This document shows positions 1 through 10,368 of a DNA stretch of 64,000 bases, one piece after another. Under the pieces are notes generated by a model. That model saw nothing but the letters and a program-made list of their open reading frames with translations, did no database searches and was not told the DNA's origin. The DNA comes from Planctomyces sp. Its GTDB lineage: Bacteria > Planctomycetota > Planctomycetia > Planctomycetales > Planctomycetaceae. Position numbers and translations under genes: made by a program. The stretch is taken from the NCBI GenBank assembly GCA_016795105.1, contig JAEUIH010000028.1:1-64000 (forward strand). The letters are read 5' to 3'. Position 1 is the stretch's first letter, and each line of letters opens with the position of its first letter.

Positions 1-155
1 GAATGCCCAAGCTACGACTTGTCCCGCGCTGGTTCGAGTGCTGAAGCGGCGCAGGGGTGTGCTCGGGCAGGAATGCCCAAGCTACGACTTGTCCCGCGCT
101 GGCTCGAGTGCTGCAGCGGCGCAGGGGTGTGCTCGGGCAGGAATGCCCAAGCTAC
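1..155 (-). repeat. GTAG-headed REP-like tandem array (family A), 70-bp period
   Basis: Two 70-bp units (1-70 and 71-140) differ at only two visible positions (t/c and a/c near the middle) and are followed by a 15-bp partial third copy. Read on the minus strand each unit begins GTAGCTTGGGCATTCC and continues into TGCCCGAGC, so a GTAG head precedes a GGGCA/TGCCC hairpin. The array abuts the TAA stop of the neighbouring esterase gene and may continue beyond the left edge. Copies of the same element lie at 10908 and 46856. Confidence 0.85.
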
Positions 156-2345
156 TTATGGTGCAGTCACTTTGTGACCTGACCATGACGTTTGAGACGT
201 CAGTTCGAGGGTTGTGGCATAGGGTGGGATTGCTGGATCAGGGACTGTGATCGGCGTATGTGTGAGGGTGAGCAGGAGTAGTTCTGTGTCGGAGACAGTG
301 CGGCTGAGGTTCAGGATTGTTCGATCTTCATGCTGCATCGGGCGAGCATATGTAAGATCGAGCGACGTCCATGGCGGTCCCTGATCGAAGATTGCCGTAC
401 ACATCGCGACATCCGGTGAAGCGGCGGACGTTGAGACAGTCAGGTGAATGTCTTTGTTCATCAGATTGCGAATCACGTTGAGCATGACGAGGTTATCCCA
501 GACTCGCATCCCGTCTGCGGTCATTCCCAGTAGCTGAAACCTTCGCTGAATCTGAATTTGTTTGGATTCACTCCCATTCCATGCATGTGGACCAACTCCG
601 CGAGCAGCAAAGATTGCGACTGCTGTGTTGTCTTCTTTGTTGATTGAACCCAGCAGTTGACGGATGGAGACAGCGAATCGGTCCGCAGATGCCTGGCCCT
701 GCAAGATCTGTTGAGCGACATTCCAGCCGAGTTCGTCAAGCAACAGAACATGTACGTTTCTGACAGCGGATAGTTCGGTTTCCGGCTGACTGTAGACCGA
801 CAACGTCAAAGGAACGTGGCGCTGGCTATCGAACGACACAATCGTATGCTTCAGGACCAGCCCTTTATCGGTCTGCTGTGCGTTCAGAGGCTGATTGGCT
901 GATAGCTGATCAGCTGATGGCTGATCGTTGGGGGTGTCTTGAAGATGGATGTTGACGGATTCAACCTGAGTCAGGGCCTCGAACTTTACGGGACTGTCCA
1001 GAGTACCCAGGTTCGGCCATGCAGCGAACGATCGAAGTTGCAGCTGATTGCGAAGTTCCGACAGCCATGCGGGGTTTTCGGCGAGTCGAGCAGCAATTTG
1101 AGTGCCTTCCGGAACGGGAGCTTCGGGCACAAACTGTTCATCAATGTGAGTATTCTGCTCATCAGCAGGCAGATCCGAAAAGACTCGCAGCTGTTCCGGC
1201 TGAAAAAACGGTGTTGCGATTTCCGAAAACTGACTGGAGTTCTGTTTCAGGAAGCGATTCATCCAGACAAACGCATGAGTCCTTAATTCCTGAGTGTCCT
1301 TATGGGGACCTTCGGTGATACAGAGGCCCAGGTTTTCCGGCTTTCCGTAGAGTTGATAGATGTGGCGGACCTGACGATGGATTTCCACGACGCCTTCGAG
1401 AGGAAAGATTGTGTCCTTATCTGTATTTGAGATCAGAAGTGGACGCGGGGCGACGAGTGCGGCCAGTTTTGCATAGTCCCATTGGTATGTGTTCACAAAG
1501 AACATGCAGTCGCAATGCCCTTCAACGCAGCCATCGACAACATGATTGCGGAGTGTTGTGATACCGGCAACAGGAACTGCGCACTGGATCCGTTCGTCGA
1601 GTGCGGCAATCCACCAGCTATAAGCGCCTCCGCCGGATCGTCCGGTGACTCCCAGCCGGTTTCCGTCTACTTCATGCCGGGACTGCAGGTAGTCGAGTGC
1701 TCGGATGCAGTTCCATGCCTCGACACCCGCAGGCGTATATCCTCGTGAATTCCACCACCAGCGGTTATAGCGATGAGTCCCATGATGGATGCCTTCGATT
1801 TCTCCCATTTGCAGCGTATCAATTGTTAGACAGACATAACCGTTGCGGGCAAACCATGCTCCATGATGCTGATAAGTCACTTTATTCCCGAAGCTGATAT
1901 TGTCTTTCTTTGACGGGCCATGGCCACATACATACAGGACAGCAGGAGCCGGTTCGGTTTGTTGTTTGGGGAGATACAGACTGCCAGTGACATAGAGTCC
2001 GGGCATGGACTGAAAATGAATTTTCTCAACTGTAAAATCCGCTTCCGTCAGCGTGCCGGTGACAGTTGCCTGAAGAGGTGTTTTTTCCGGGAGAGGCGCG
2101 AGCCCCAGCATTTCAAAGAGCTGCTGACGGAGAATTGTTTGTGCAGCCTTCCATTCCTCGATCGACCGAAACTTTGTCAAATCACTTCGGTCTTTAATGA
2201 TGTCCACCTGTTCTCTGAAAAACGACTCAAGTTGCGGGTTTTCCGCCAATGACCAATTGGGATTCTGAGCACTGGCAATTCCGCAGATTGCAACACAGAG
2301 AAACTGCAAAAACCAGCGAAGTCCAGTGTGAAGAGAAGTCAGCAT
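156..2345 (-). CDS. Exported alpha/beta-hydrolase (acetyl xylan esterase / prolyl oligopeptidase-like)
   Basis: A 729-residue secreted serine hydrolase. Residues 1-26 form a signal peptide ending ASA-Q. The N-terminal half carries an alpha/beta-hydrolase fold: an oxyanion region VCGHGPS near 140 and a nucleophile elbow GRSGGG with Ser237. The Asp of SNTDKD and the His of EGPHKD near 310-350 are plausible partners for the triad. Planctomycetes hold many such predicted esterases used in polysaccharide breakdown. The C-terminal half (about 390-729) has no motif I recognise. It contains a short low-complexity stretch (about 475-490, DQPSADQLSANQ) that at DNA level is a repeated GCTGAT motif. The start follows AGGAACTCCGG. 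The gene is transcribed divergently from the RND efflux genes. The substrate is not predictable from sequence alone. Confidence 0.85.
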   Translation of the reverse strand: MLTSLHTGLRWFLQFLCVAICGIASAQNPNWSLAENPQLESFFREQVDIIKDRSDLTKFRSIEEWKAAQTILRQQLFEMLGLAPLPEKTPLQATVTGTLTEADFTVEKIHFQSMPGLYVTGSLYLPKQQTEPAPAVLYVCGHGPSKKDNISFGNKVTYQHHGAWFARNGYVCLTIDTLQMGEIEGIHHGTHRYNRWWWNSRGYTPAGVEAWNCIRALDYLQSRHEVDGNRLGVTGRSGGGAYSWWIAALDERIQCAVPVAGITTLRNHVVDGCVEGHCDCMFFVNTYQWDYAKLAALVAPRPLLISNTDKDTIFPLEGVVEIHRQVRHIYQLYGKPENLGLCITEGPHKDTQELRTHAFVWMNRFLKQNSSQFSEIATPFFQPEQLRVFSDLPADEQNTHIDEQFVPEAPVPEGTQIAARLAENPAWLSELRNQLQLRSFAAWPNLGTLDSPVKFEALTQVESVNIHLQDTPNDQPSADQLSANQPLNAQQTDKGLVLKHTIVSFDSQRHVPLTLSVYSQPETELSAVRNVHVLLLDELGWNVAQQILQGQASADRFAVSIRQLLGSINKEDNTAVAIFAARGVGPHAWNGSESKQIQIQRRFQLLGMTADGMRVWDNLVMLNVIRNLMNKDIHLTVSTSAASPDVAMCTAIFDQGPPWTSLDLTYARPMQHEDRTILNLSRTVSDTELLLLTLTHTPITVPDPAIPPYATTLELTSQTSWSGHKVTAP

Positions 2346-2459
2346 TCCGGAGTTCCTGATGAAAATGAACAGAAGCCGTTGAGGGGCGGTTGTTCGAAGT
2401 CTGCCTGATGTCGATACTTCAGACTCCTCCGAAGTGCATCTGAAACAGAAGGAATTACT

Positions 2460-3749
2460 ATGCGACGGCTGATTGACTCACGTTGGATGTCTGAATTGTT
2501 GTTGGATCAGGCGAATCGACTCAGACGATGCGATGTGATTTTTCGTAGCATCAGTCTGATCACATGGGCTGGAATGTCAATGCTGCTTGTGGGGTGTGGC
2601 ACCGAACAGGTTGTGGCACCGCAGTCGCAGCCAGCGCCATCCGTGAAGGTTGCAGGACCTCAGGTGATGACCGTCACTGATTATGAATACTTCACGGGCC
2701 GAGTTGAAGCATCAAGCGACGTTGAAATTCGGTGTCGAGTGACGGGCTTTGTGGAGTCAGTTCACTATGAGCCAGGGACGGATGTCGAGAAGGGACAGCT
2801 GTTGGTCACGATCGACAAGCGGCCTCTTGCTGCAGATCTCGCCCGATCAGAAGCTTTGCTTGTCCAGGCAAACGTGGAGGCAGAGAGAAAGCTGATTGTG
2901 AAGAACCGAGAGGAGAAGCTGCGAAAAGAAAATGCCAGTTCTGAGGATTCTCTTCTGCAGGCAACTGCTGATTACGATGCTGCCGTCGCTGCCGTGGCCC
3001 TTGCGAAAGCAGATGTTGAGGCGTCCACAATCAATCTCGGCTATTGCGAGATTCGCTCACCGTTATCAGGCCGCATCGGAGATACTCTGGTTGACGCCGG
3101 AGATCTCGTCACTGGCGGGCCGAGCGGTGTTCTGTCATCGACGCTGATTGCAACCGTTGTCTCGATTGATGATGTGAAGGTTTCATTTGAGATTGATGAG
3201 AACACAGTGCAGCGTTTGCAGCAGATGATTCGCGATGGCAGGCTGACGACAGGTTCCGAAGAAGGAAATCCGGTTGAAATTGGACTTGCGATTCATGGAG
3301 ACACTTACCCGTTGTCCGGCATACTGCAGTTTGTAAATAACACTTTGAATCCACAAACCGGAACAATCCTGCTGAAGGCGATCTTCAGCAATCCGAAACC
3401 CGACAACGGTCCTCGTATGTTAACGCCCGGGATGTTTGTTCGAGTACGCCTTCCACTGGGAAAGCCTCGCGAGGTCATGATGGTTCCGGAATCGGCGCTC
3501 ATGTCATCGAAGGGACAGCGAATGCTGTATCTGGTGGGGGCCGGCGACAAGGCTGAGCGAGTTTTCGCGGTTGTGGGTGCTCAGCTTCAGGGGATGCGCG
3601 AAATCGTTTCGATCCAGGCAGAAGGCAGCGAAGCAGTGCGTCAGTTAACAGCAGATGATCGAGTGATTGTTCGCGGACTGCAACGGGTGCGAACCGGGGA
3701 ACCGGTCGTTCCGGAAACAGAACAACCAGCCGGAGATGCTCAGCCATAA
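2460..3749 (+). CDS. RND efflux periplasmic adaptor (membrane fusion protein)
   Basis: A 429-residue adaptor of the AcrA/MexA/HlyD type that links an inner-membrane RND pump to an outer-membrane channel. The start follows AAGGAATTACT. A hydrophobic segment ends in LLVGC near residue 46, a lipobox, so the mature protein is probably a lipoprotein after a long N-terminal leader. A lipoyl-like half (VEIRCRVTGFVESVHYEPG, about 88-106), an Ala/Glu-rich hairpin (about 125-185), the second lipoyl half (EIRSPLSGRIG) and beta-barrel segments follow in the usual order. The end is acidic and Pro-rich. The pump gene follows after about 108 bp, so the two are probably one operon. No TolC-type outer-membrane gene is in the window. 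Confidence 0.93.
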   Translation: MRRLIDSRWMSELLLDQANRLRRCDVIFRSISLITWAGMSMLLVGCGTEQVVAPQSQPAPSVKVAGPQVMTVTDYEYFTGRVEASSDVEIRCRVTGFVESVHYEPGTDVEKGQLLVTIDKRPLAADLARSEALLVQANVEAERKLIVKNREEKLRKENASSEDSLLQATADYDAAVAAVALAKADVEASTINLGYCEIRSPLSGRIGDTLVDAGDLVTGGPSGVLSSTLIATVVSIDDVKVSFEIDENTVQRLQQMIRDGRLTTGSEEGNPVEIGLAIHGDTYPLSGILQFVNNTLNPQTGTILLKAIFSNPKPDNGPRMLTPGMFVRVRLPLGKPREVMMVPESALMSSKGQRMLYLVGAGDKAERVFAVVGAQLQGMREIVSIQAEGSEAVRQLTADDRVIVRGLQRVRTGEPVVPETEQPAGDAQP

Positions 3750-3857
3750 CGGCCTGAAGTCTTCTGATCGATTCTTTGATGTCGATAGTGTTGCTCGGTG
3801 TTCTGTTGACTCGGTGTTCTGTCTGCTCGGCTCTGAGTTCCTCATGGAGTTTATCAC

Positions 3858-6800
3858 GTGTCCGGTATTTCGAAGTTCTTTATTGATCGACCCGTGTTTG
3901 CGGCCGTCCTGTCGATCGTGATTGTGATTGCGGGAGCCGTTTCGGTTACGTCACTTCCGATTGCCCAGTATCCGGAAATTGCTCCACCAACGGTTCAGGT
4001 GACATGTATGTACCCAGGAGCCAACGCTGTGGTTGTTTCGGAGACGGTGGCAGCGCCGATTGAGCAGCAGGTGACGGGTGTCGAGAACATGTTGTACATG
4101 TCTTCTCAATGCACAAACGATGGCCAATACAGTCTGACAGTGACGTTTGACGTTGGCGTCAATCTTGACATGGCACAGGTGCTTGTTCAGAACCGAGTCA
4201 ACCTTGCATTGCCTTCACTACCGGATGTTGTGAAGCAAACGGGTGTCAGCGTCAAGAAAAAGTCACCCAGTATTTTGCTCGTAATCAATCTGTTTTCTCC
4301 CGACCAGTCAGTGGATCAGCTTGGACTGAGCAATTACGCCACAATTTATCTGCGAGACGAGCTCGCACAGGTGTCGGGCGTGGGCGACATCAGCATGTTT
4401 GGTCAGCAGGACTACAGCATGCGAATCTGGCTGGATCCGGATAAGGTGGCATCGCGCGGGTTGACGGTCGCTGAAGTTGTGGGGGCGCTTAAAGAGCAGA
4501 ATGTACAGGTGGCAGCGGGTTCTTTGGGACGTCCACCGGTACCGACAGGCCAGGCGTTTCAGTATACGCTCAGCACATTGGGGCGACTGACAACTGAAAC
4601 GGAATTCCGTGACATCATTGTTCGATCCGGCAAAGAAGGAGAAGTTGTTCGTCTGAAGGAACTGGTCTCAGACGAACGCTTTGAAGCGAACGGAGACAGA
4701 CTCGGAGGCGTTCAGCTCGGAGCAAAGAACCAGGATACGCTGTGTTTTCTGAATGGCCAGCCGTCAGTTGGGTTGTCGATCTATCAGCTTCCAGGGTCGA
4801 ATGCACTGGAGACTGCGGATCGGATTGAAGAGCGAATGAACGAGCTGAAGGCCTCATTCCCCAAAGGCATTGATTACGGGATTGTTTATGACACGACACC
4901 GTTTATTGATGAATCGATACATGAAGTGTTCAAGGCTTTGCGGGATGCGATTGTTCTGGTTGGGATTGTGGTGTTGATTTTTCTTCAGTCATGGCGTGCG
5001 ACTCTGATTCCATTGATTGCGGTCCCGGTTGCGATTGTCGGGACATTTGCTGTTATGGCAGGGTTGGGCTTCAGCCTCAATAACCTTTCGCTGCTTGGAC
5101 TTGTTCTGGCAATCGGAATTGTGGTAGATGATGCAATTGTGGTTGTGGAGGCTGTTGAACATCATCTGGAACATGGCCTTTCACCCGCGGAAGCTTCGCG
5201 AAAGGCGATGGATGAAGTTGCAGTACCGGTGATTGCGATTTCGCTGGTGCTGATGGCCGTATTTATACCGTGTGCCTTCATCAGCGGGATTACGGGCCAG
5301 TTCTTCAGGCAGTTTGCCGTTACGATTGCAGTGTCCACGTTCTTTTCAGCACTCAACTCTTTAACACTCAGCCCTGCACTTGCGGCTTTGATGCTCAAGC
5401 CGAAAGATCAGCAGCGGGATCCTCTGACGAGGCTCCTGAATCTGTCTCTGGGGTGGTTCTTCCGCCTGTTCAATAAGGCATTTGACAAAGCCAGCAGCGG
5501 ATATGCGTCTGTTGTTGGCTGGCTTTTGCGACTGAGTGTGATTTCTCTGCTGATCTACGGTGCGTTGCTCTATGGGACGTGGGAGAGTTTCACTCGTGTT
5601 CCGGTCGGCTTTGTACCGGCCCAGGACAAGGGATATCTGCTGGTCAATGTTCAATTGCCTGATGCGGCATCATTGGAACGGACGACGGCAGTCATGGAAC
5701 AGTTGGATCGGATCGCACGAGGGACTGGTGGAGCGGGTGAAGCGGACGGTGCATCCGGAGGAATTCCGGGAATCAGCGACGTGATTTCCATTCCGGGGAT
5801 GTCGGTTGTTCAGAACGCGAATGGTTCAAACTTTGGTTCGATGTTCATCATTCTGGATGAGTTTCACGATCGCCATGGGCCGGAGCTGACTTCGGATGCT
5901 ATTGCAGCAACGCTCCGGCGTCGCGCGTTTATGGAAGTGCAGGATGCATCAGTGGCCGTCTTTGGTCCTCCTGCTGTTGACGGGCTCGGCAATGCAGGCG
6001 GTTTCAAAATCATGATTCAGGACCGTGCAACGGCCGGGCTCCAGAGTCTTCAGGAGGCGGCGGACACAGTTGCTCAGGCGGGCAATCAGGTTCCAGGGCT
6101 TGTGGGGCTGTTCAATCCATTCCGAGCTGATACGCCGCAAATGTATGTGGACGTAGATCGAACGAAGTGCAAAACGATGGGAGTTGCTCTGAATGATGTC
6201 TTTATGACGCTGCAGGTCTATCTCGGTGGATTTTATACGAATGACTTCAATCAGTTTGGTCGCACATGGCAGGTCAATCTTCAGGCGGATCCTGCGTTTC
6301 GTCTGACTCCGGAACATGTACGTCAGCTGAAGGTTCGGAACAATCGACTGGAGATGGTGCCCCTTGGAAGTCTGCTGAAGATCTCGGAGACCGGTGGGCC
6401 CGGACTTGTGACTCGTTATAACGGAGTCACAGCAGCCGCTGTGAACGGTGGAACTCTGCCGGGAGTCAGCTCCGGAGACATGATCTCAATGGTGGAGGGT
6501 GTCGCGGACAGGGAGCTGCCCGAGGGCATGACATCCCAGTGGACCGAGCTTACGTATATGCAGATTCGTGCCGGCAACACCGCGATTGTTGTGTTTGCCC
6601 TGGCAGTTGTGCTTGTTTACCTCTTGCTGGCTGCACAGTACGAAAGTCTGCGACTGCCGTGGGCCGTGATTTTGGTGGTTCCGATGTGTCTGTTGTGTTC
6701 AGTTGTTGGAGTGATGATTGCTCGAATGGACCTGAATATCTTTGTCCAGATCGGACTTGTTGTTCTGGTGGGGCTTGCGAGCAAGAACGCGATTCTGATT

Positions 6801-7088
6801 GTCGAGTTTGCTCGTGAGAAACGAGCTGCAGGAGAATCTGCGTTTGATGCTACAGTGACAGCCTGTCGCCTGCGACTCAGGCCGATCCTGATGACCTCGT
6901 TTGCCTTTATTCTGGGTGTGATTCCTTTGGCAATTGCTACTGGGGCCGGTGCAGAGATGCGTCGGACTCTGGGGATCGGTGTATTCTCCGGAATGCTGGG
7001 TGTGACGGTCTTTGGTATCTTTCTGACACCAGTCTTCTATTATGTGCTGGAGAAATTTGCAGGCTGGTTTTCCAAAGCGAAGTCGTAA
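3858..7088 (+). CDS. RND efflux pump, AcrB/MexF-like (HAE1 family)
   Basis: A 1076-residue proton-driven exporter of hydrophobic compounds. The GTG start is preceded by GGAG. The first membrane helix is in the usual sequence context (FFIDRPVFAAVL) and is followed by the porter motif YPGANA. The proton-relay residues are visible: the Asp pair in GIVVDDAIVVVE in helix 4 and the Lys in GLASKNAIL in helix 10. The large periplasmic loops and 12 membrane segments match the usual HAE1 length of about 1040 residues. The gene is intact. Substrate range cannot be read from sequence. The nearby esterase and GH2 genes could mean the pump handles plant- or alga-derived aromatics, but that is only inference from context. 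Confidence 0.95.
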   Translation: MSGISKFFIDRPVFAAVLSIVIVIAGAVSVTSLPIAQYPEIAPPTVQVTCMYPGANAVVVSETVAAPIEQQVTGVENMLYMSSQCTNDGQYSLTVTFDVGVNLDMAQVLVQNRVNLALPSLPDVVKQTGVSVKKKSPSILLVINLFSPDQSVDQLGLSNYATIYLRDELAQVSGVGDISMFGQQDYSMRIWLDPDKVASRGLTVAEVVGALKEQNVQVAAGSLGRPPVPTGQAFQYTLSTLGRLTTETEFRDIIVRSGKEGEVVRLKELVSDERFEANGDRLGGVQLGAKNQDTLCFLNGQPSVGLSIYQLPGSNALETADRIEERMNELKASFPKGIDYGIVYDTTPFIDESIHEVFKALRDAIVLVGIVVLIFLQSWRATLIPLIAVPVAIVGTFAVMAGLGFSLNNLSLLGLVLAIGIVVDDAIVVVEAVEHHLEHGLSPAEASRKAMDEVAVPVIAISLVLMAVFIPCAFISGITGQFFRQFAVTIAVSTFFSALNSLTLSPALAALMLKPKDQQRDPLTRLLNLSLGWFFRLFNKAFDKASSGYASVVGWLLRLSVISLLIYGALLYGTWESFTRVPVGFVPAQDKGYLLVNVQLPDAASLERTTAVMEQLDRIARGTGGAGEADGASGGIPGISDVISIPGMSVVQNANGSNFGSMFIILDEFHDRHGPELTSDAIAATLRRRAFMEVQDASVAVFGPPAVDGLGNAGGFKIMIQDRATAGLQSLQEAADTVAQAGNQVPGLVGLFNPFRADTPQMYVDVDRTKCKTMGVALNDVFMTLQVYLGGFYTNDFNQFGRTWQVNLQADPAFRLTPEHVRQLKVRNNRLEMVPLGSLLKISETGGPGLVTRYNGVTAAAVNGGTLPGVSSGDMISMVEGVADRELPEGMTSQWTELTYMQIRAGNTAIVVFALAVVLVYLLLAAQYESLRLPWAVILVVPMCLLCSVVGVMIARMDLNIFVQIGLVVLVGLASKNAILIVEFAREKRAAGESAFDATVTACRLRLRPILMTSFAFILGVIPLAIATGAGAEMRRTLGIGVFSGMLGVTVFGIFLTPVFYYVLEKFAGWFSKAKS

Positions 7089-7125
7089 CGCCGAACCGGA
7101 CCAGCCAACTGAATGTTCCAGGGGC

Positions 7126-10100
7126 ATGTCCATGTTTCGGTTAATGATCCAGGTTGCAATCTGCTGGATTTACAGCATTGCTGCGCTGACGGTCGTTGCT
7201 CAATCGGTTCCTCAGCCCGTTCAGACGATTGGGGAGCAAACAACACCGTTTCGCCATTCTCTTACGCTCAATGGAGAGTGGGAGTTTCATCGAGACGGTG
7301 AGGCAGATCAGTGGAAAACGGTCACAGTTCCGTCGAGTTTTGAAGACCATGAGGGAGTCGGGTTTGACGGGATTGGCTGGTATCGAAGGATGCTGCCAAA
7401 GCTGAGCGTGCCTTCAGGGTATCGAGTAATCATTCGATTTCACGGCGTTGCCACCAACGCAACTGTCTCGTGCGACTCTGTAGCGGTCGGTGAACATCTT
7501 GGAGGATGGACGCCCTTTGACTGCGATGTGACGGAACAGGTCAGTGGTGGCAAATCAGTTGAGCTGAAGGTGCGTGTTGACGAGCTTGTGGGGCATAATT
7601 CACAGGGCTTTCTGCCGGTCTTTGCACCACACTTCGGGGGAATCTGGCAGGATGTGGAGCTGCTGATTGTTCCTGAGGTTCGGATTGACGATCTGAGTTT
7701 ATTCGTATCAGGAAATGTGGCCGCATCTACACTCGATCTTGGGTGCAGAGTTCTGAGTTCAAATCAGGCTGCGGGCAAAGACAGCAGTTCATTGTCCGTT
7801 GAAGTTCGTTACAAGCAAAGGTCTGCTGATGCAGGCTGGACTCCCTCTCAGCGATTCGAACTCAGGAGTATTGAAGCTCAGCACAGCGAACAACAATTTT
7901 CAGCAGGCGTACACTCCCCTGCCCTGTGGAGTCCGGAGCACCCTGAACTCTACGATGTCGAGCTAACGCTGGTTGACGGAGAATTGCCGATTGATCGGGT
8001 TTCGACTTATGGAGCGTTTCGATCCATTCGCGTTGATGGTGATAAGCTGTTGCTGAATGAGGTTCCCATTCAGATTCGAGGCATCCTGAACTGGGGTTAT
8101 GCGCCACCGCTGGTGACTCCATCCAGAGACCCGGCGTTCTGGAGAAAAGAGGTTGGATTGCTCCGCGGGTACGGATTCAATCTGATGAAGTTCTGTTTGT
8201 GGGTTCCGCCTCGACAATATCTGAAACTCTGCGATGAAGAGGGGATTCTGACATGGATGGAGTACCCCACCTGGCACTCTCAGTGGACCAGTGCTAACAA
8301 GCAGGAACTTGAACGCGAGTTTCGTGAGTTCTTTCATTACGATCGGAATTCGCCGAGTGTTGTGCTGAGGAGTCTGACCTGTGAGACCGGGCCCTCGGCT
8401 GATCTTGCTGTCATTCAGAGCCTTTACGATCAATGCCATCAGATGATTCCAGGTTCGATCGTGGAGGATGACAGCAGCTGGATTGAGTGGAATCGAGTTC
8501 ACGACTTTTATGACGATCATCCATACGGAAATAATCACACATGGCCTGGTACACTCGAACGGCTGACAAATTACATCAATGAACATGGTGTGAAGCCGCT
8601 TGTACTTGGGGAAGCGATTGCTGCGGATACCTGGGTCGCCCCTGAGTCTTTGCTGAGCGATTCTGTTGGCGACCATCCTTTTTGGTATCCCGGGTTTATA
8701 GATGACAACAAACGCTGGATATCTGAGCGACAGGAGTTGGACGGGGTTGTGGGTGTCGATCGCCTGCAGAGAGATTCACTGCGGTACGCGTTGCTCATGC
8801 GGAAGTACCAGATTGAAAAGTATCGACAGAGCGTACCGTTTGGCGGCTATGTGGTTTCAGTAATTCGCGACTTTCCGTTTGCCGGTATGGGGTTGCTGGA
8901 CTTCAAAGGTGAACCAAAGTGGGACGCCGCAGAGTGGTCATGGCACGGTGATGACATGCTGATCGTGGAAACTCCCGGGGATCGACGTTCGTTCTTTGGC
9001 GGTCGCTCTGTTCCGATGAAGGTTCAGCTCAGTGGCTTTGGGGCACAGAATTGGGATGAGGCTGTGCTGACTGTTGAGCATTCAGGTCGGGTTGTTCGCA
9101 AGGCAACGATCCAGGGACCTTCGGTCTCAGGGATTTGCAATCTGATGGAGTTTGACCTGACGTTTGGCAACGTTGATGCGCCAAAGCGAGAGACGGTTGA
9201 GTTGATTCTGCAGAAGGATGGGTTTGAAGTTCGAAACCACTGGGATTTTTGGGTATTGCCAAATCGTTCAGCGTCAGCGGGACAATTGGTTCGGATTGAT
9301 GCATCGGCTCAGGCGAAGTTTGCGTGGATCGCCGAACACCGCAAGTCAACTGTGGCTCCGGATGTCAGGGCGGTGACAGTTGCGACGAGACTGAGTGATT
9401 CTTTGCTGGATGATCTGGAACAGGGCGGACGGGTGCTGCTGATACCAGACGGGTCGGGAGGAAGTCTTCCGGTTCACAACCAGTGGTTCCTGAGAGGTGG
9501 CCCATATTTTGGAGGACATCAAATCCTGAATCGTCTGCCGCTCGACTGCCTGGCCGATCTTCAGCATTTCGATCTGGGGAGTTCCGTAGTAAGCGATCTC
9601 CAGTGGCTTGAACAAATCGATGCCGGATTGATGTTGTGGGATAACCACGACATTCGCTCAGTGAAGACGCATGGATTGTTGTTCGAGACAGGAGTTGGTT
9701 CCGGAAGACTGATGGTGAATACTCTGAATGTCAGTGATTCAGGCAACGACGCAGCAAAATGGCTGGTGGGTGAATTGATTGCCGAACTCTCCGGAGATCA
9801 AAAGCCTCGACGCAGTCTGTTGCCTGAACAGATTCAGGCGATGCGATACAAGTTGAATGAGCAGACGATTGACCTTACAGAAAAAACGTGGAAATTCCGC
9901 ATCGATTCGGAAAATACCGGACTGAAAAACGGATGGCATGAGAAAGAACTGAGGGAAGCCAGTGAATGGAAGCCGATTCAGGTTGGGCGGCATTGGGAGG
10001 GTCAGGGTTATGAGACTCTGGATGGCTGGGCCTGGTACCGTATTGATGTTGAGCTTGATGAGTCCTGGAAGGATCAGCCGATCTTTGTTTGGATTGAAGG

Positions 10101-10341
10101 GGCCGACGATCACTACGAACTTTATGTGAATGGTGAGTTTTCCGGAACGGCCGGGGATATTGCTGCGAAGCGAACCGCGTTTGAAGATCGACTGAGTTTT
10201 GATGTGACGGAGCATGTGAAGGATCACGATCAGATTCAGATCGCGATTCGAGTCTTTGATTGGTATGGTGCAGGCGGACTGTTTCGTCCAATCAGGTTGA
10301 GTACAACTCCGCTCAGCCCATCAGCGATGATCCTGAAGTAA
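7126..10341 (+). CDS. Exported glycoside hydrolase family 2 protein (beta-galactosidase/glucuronidase-like)
   Basis: A protein of about 1071 residues with a signal peptide (hydrophobic stretch after MSMFRL, ending VVAQS). I chose ATG 7126 because an upstream in-frame ATG lies inside the pump gene; ATG 7132 is equally possible. The order fits GH2: a sugar-binding jelly roll (SLNGEWEFHRDG, PSSFEDHEG; about 35-190), an Ig-like domain, and a TIM barrel beginning RGILNWG. The presumed acid/base is Glu420 in SLTCETG and the presumed nucleophile is the Glu of LVLGEA about 90 residues later. The residue before the acid/base is Cys, where most GH2 enzymes have Asn. A second galactose-binding-like domain (AWYRIDVELD, YELYVNGE) closes the protein. 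It follows the pump gene by 37 bp. Confidence 0.88.
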   Translation: MSMFRLMIQVAICWIYSIAALTVVAQSVPQPVQTIGEQTTPFRHSLTLNGEWEFHRDGEADQWKTVTVPSSFEDHEGVGFDGIGWYRRMLPKLSVPSGYRVIIRFHGVATNATVSCDSVAVGEHLGGWTPFDCDVTEQVSGGKSVELKVRVDELVGHNSQGFLPVFAPHFGGIWQDVELLIVPEVRIDDLSLFVSGNVAASTLDLGCRVLSSNQAAGKDSSSLSVEVRYKQRSADAGWTPSQRFELRSIEAQHSEQQFSAGVHSPALWSPEHPELYDVELTLVDGELPIDRVSTYGAFRSIRVDGDKLLLNEVPIQIRGILNWGYAPPLVTPSRDPAFWRKEVGLLRGYGFNLMKFCLWVPPRQYLKLCDEEGILTWMEYPTWHSQWTSANKQELEREFREFFHYDRNSPSVVLRSLTCETGPSADLAVIQSLYDQCHQMIPGSIVEDDSSWIEWNRVHDFYDDHPYGNNHTWPGTLERLTNYINEHGVKPLVLGEAIAADTWVAPESLLSDSVGDHPFWYPGFIDDNKRWISERQELDGVVGVDRLQRDSLRYALLMRKYQIEKYRQSVPFGGYVVSVIRDFPFAGMGLLDFKGEPKWDAAEWSWHGDDMLIVETPGDRRSFFGGRSVPMKVQLSGFGAQNWDEAVLTVEHSGRVVRKATIQGPSVSGICNLMEFDLTFGNVDAPKRETVELILQKDGFEVRNHWDFWVLPNRSASAGQLVRIDASAQAKFAWIAEHRKSTVAPDVRAVTVATRLSDSLLDDLEQGGRVLLIPDGSGGSLPVHNQWFLRGGPYFGGHQILNRLPLDCLADLQHFDLGSSVVSDLQWLEQIDAGLMLWDNHDIRSVKTHGLLFETGVGSGRLMVNTLNVSDSGNDAAKWLVGELIAELSGDQKPRRSLLPEQIQAMRYKLNEQTIDLTEKTWKFRIDSENTGLKNGWHEKELREASEWKPIQVGRHWEGQGYETLDGWAWYRIDVELDESWKDQPIFVWIEGADDHYELYVNGEFSGTAGDIAAKRTAFEDRLSFDVTEHVKDHDQIQIAIRVFDWYGAGGLFRPIRLSTTPLSPSAMILK

Positions 10342-10368
10342 GGTCCAATGAATCAAGGGTAAAACGGT

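Noticed and set aside
7963-8676. 237-codon minus-strand frame inside the GH2 gene
   Set aside because: It lies entirely within a gene with clear family motifs and has unusual composition; it is an antisense reading of it.
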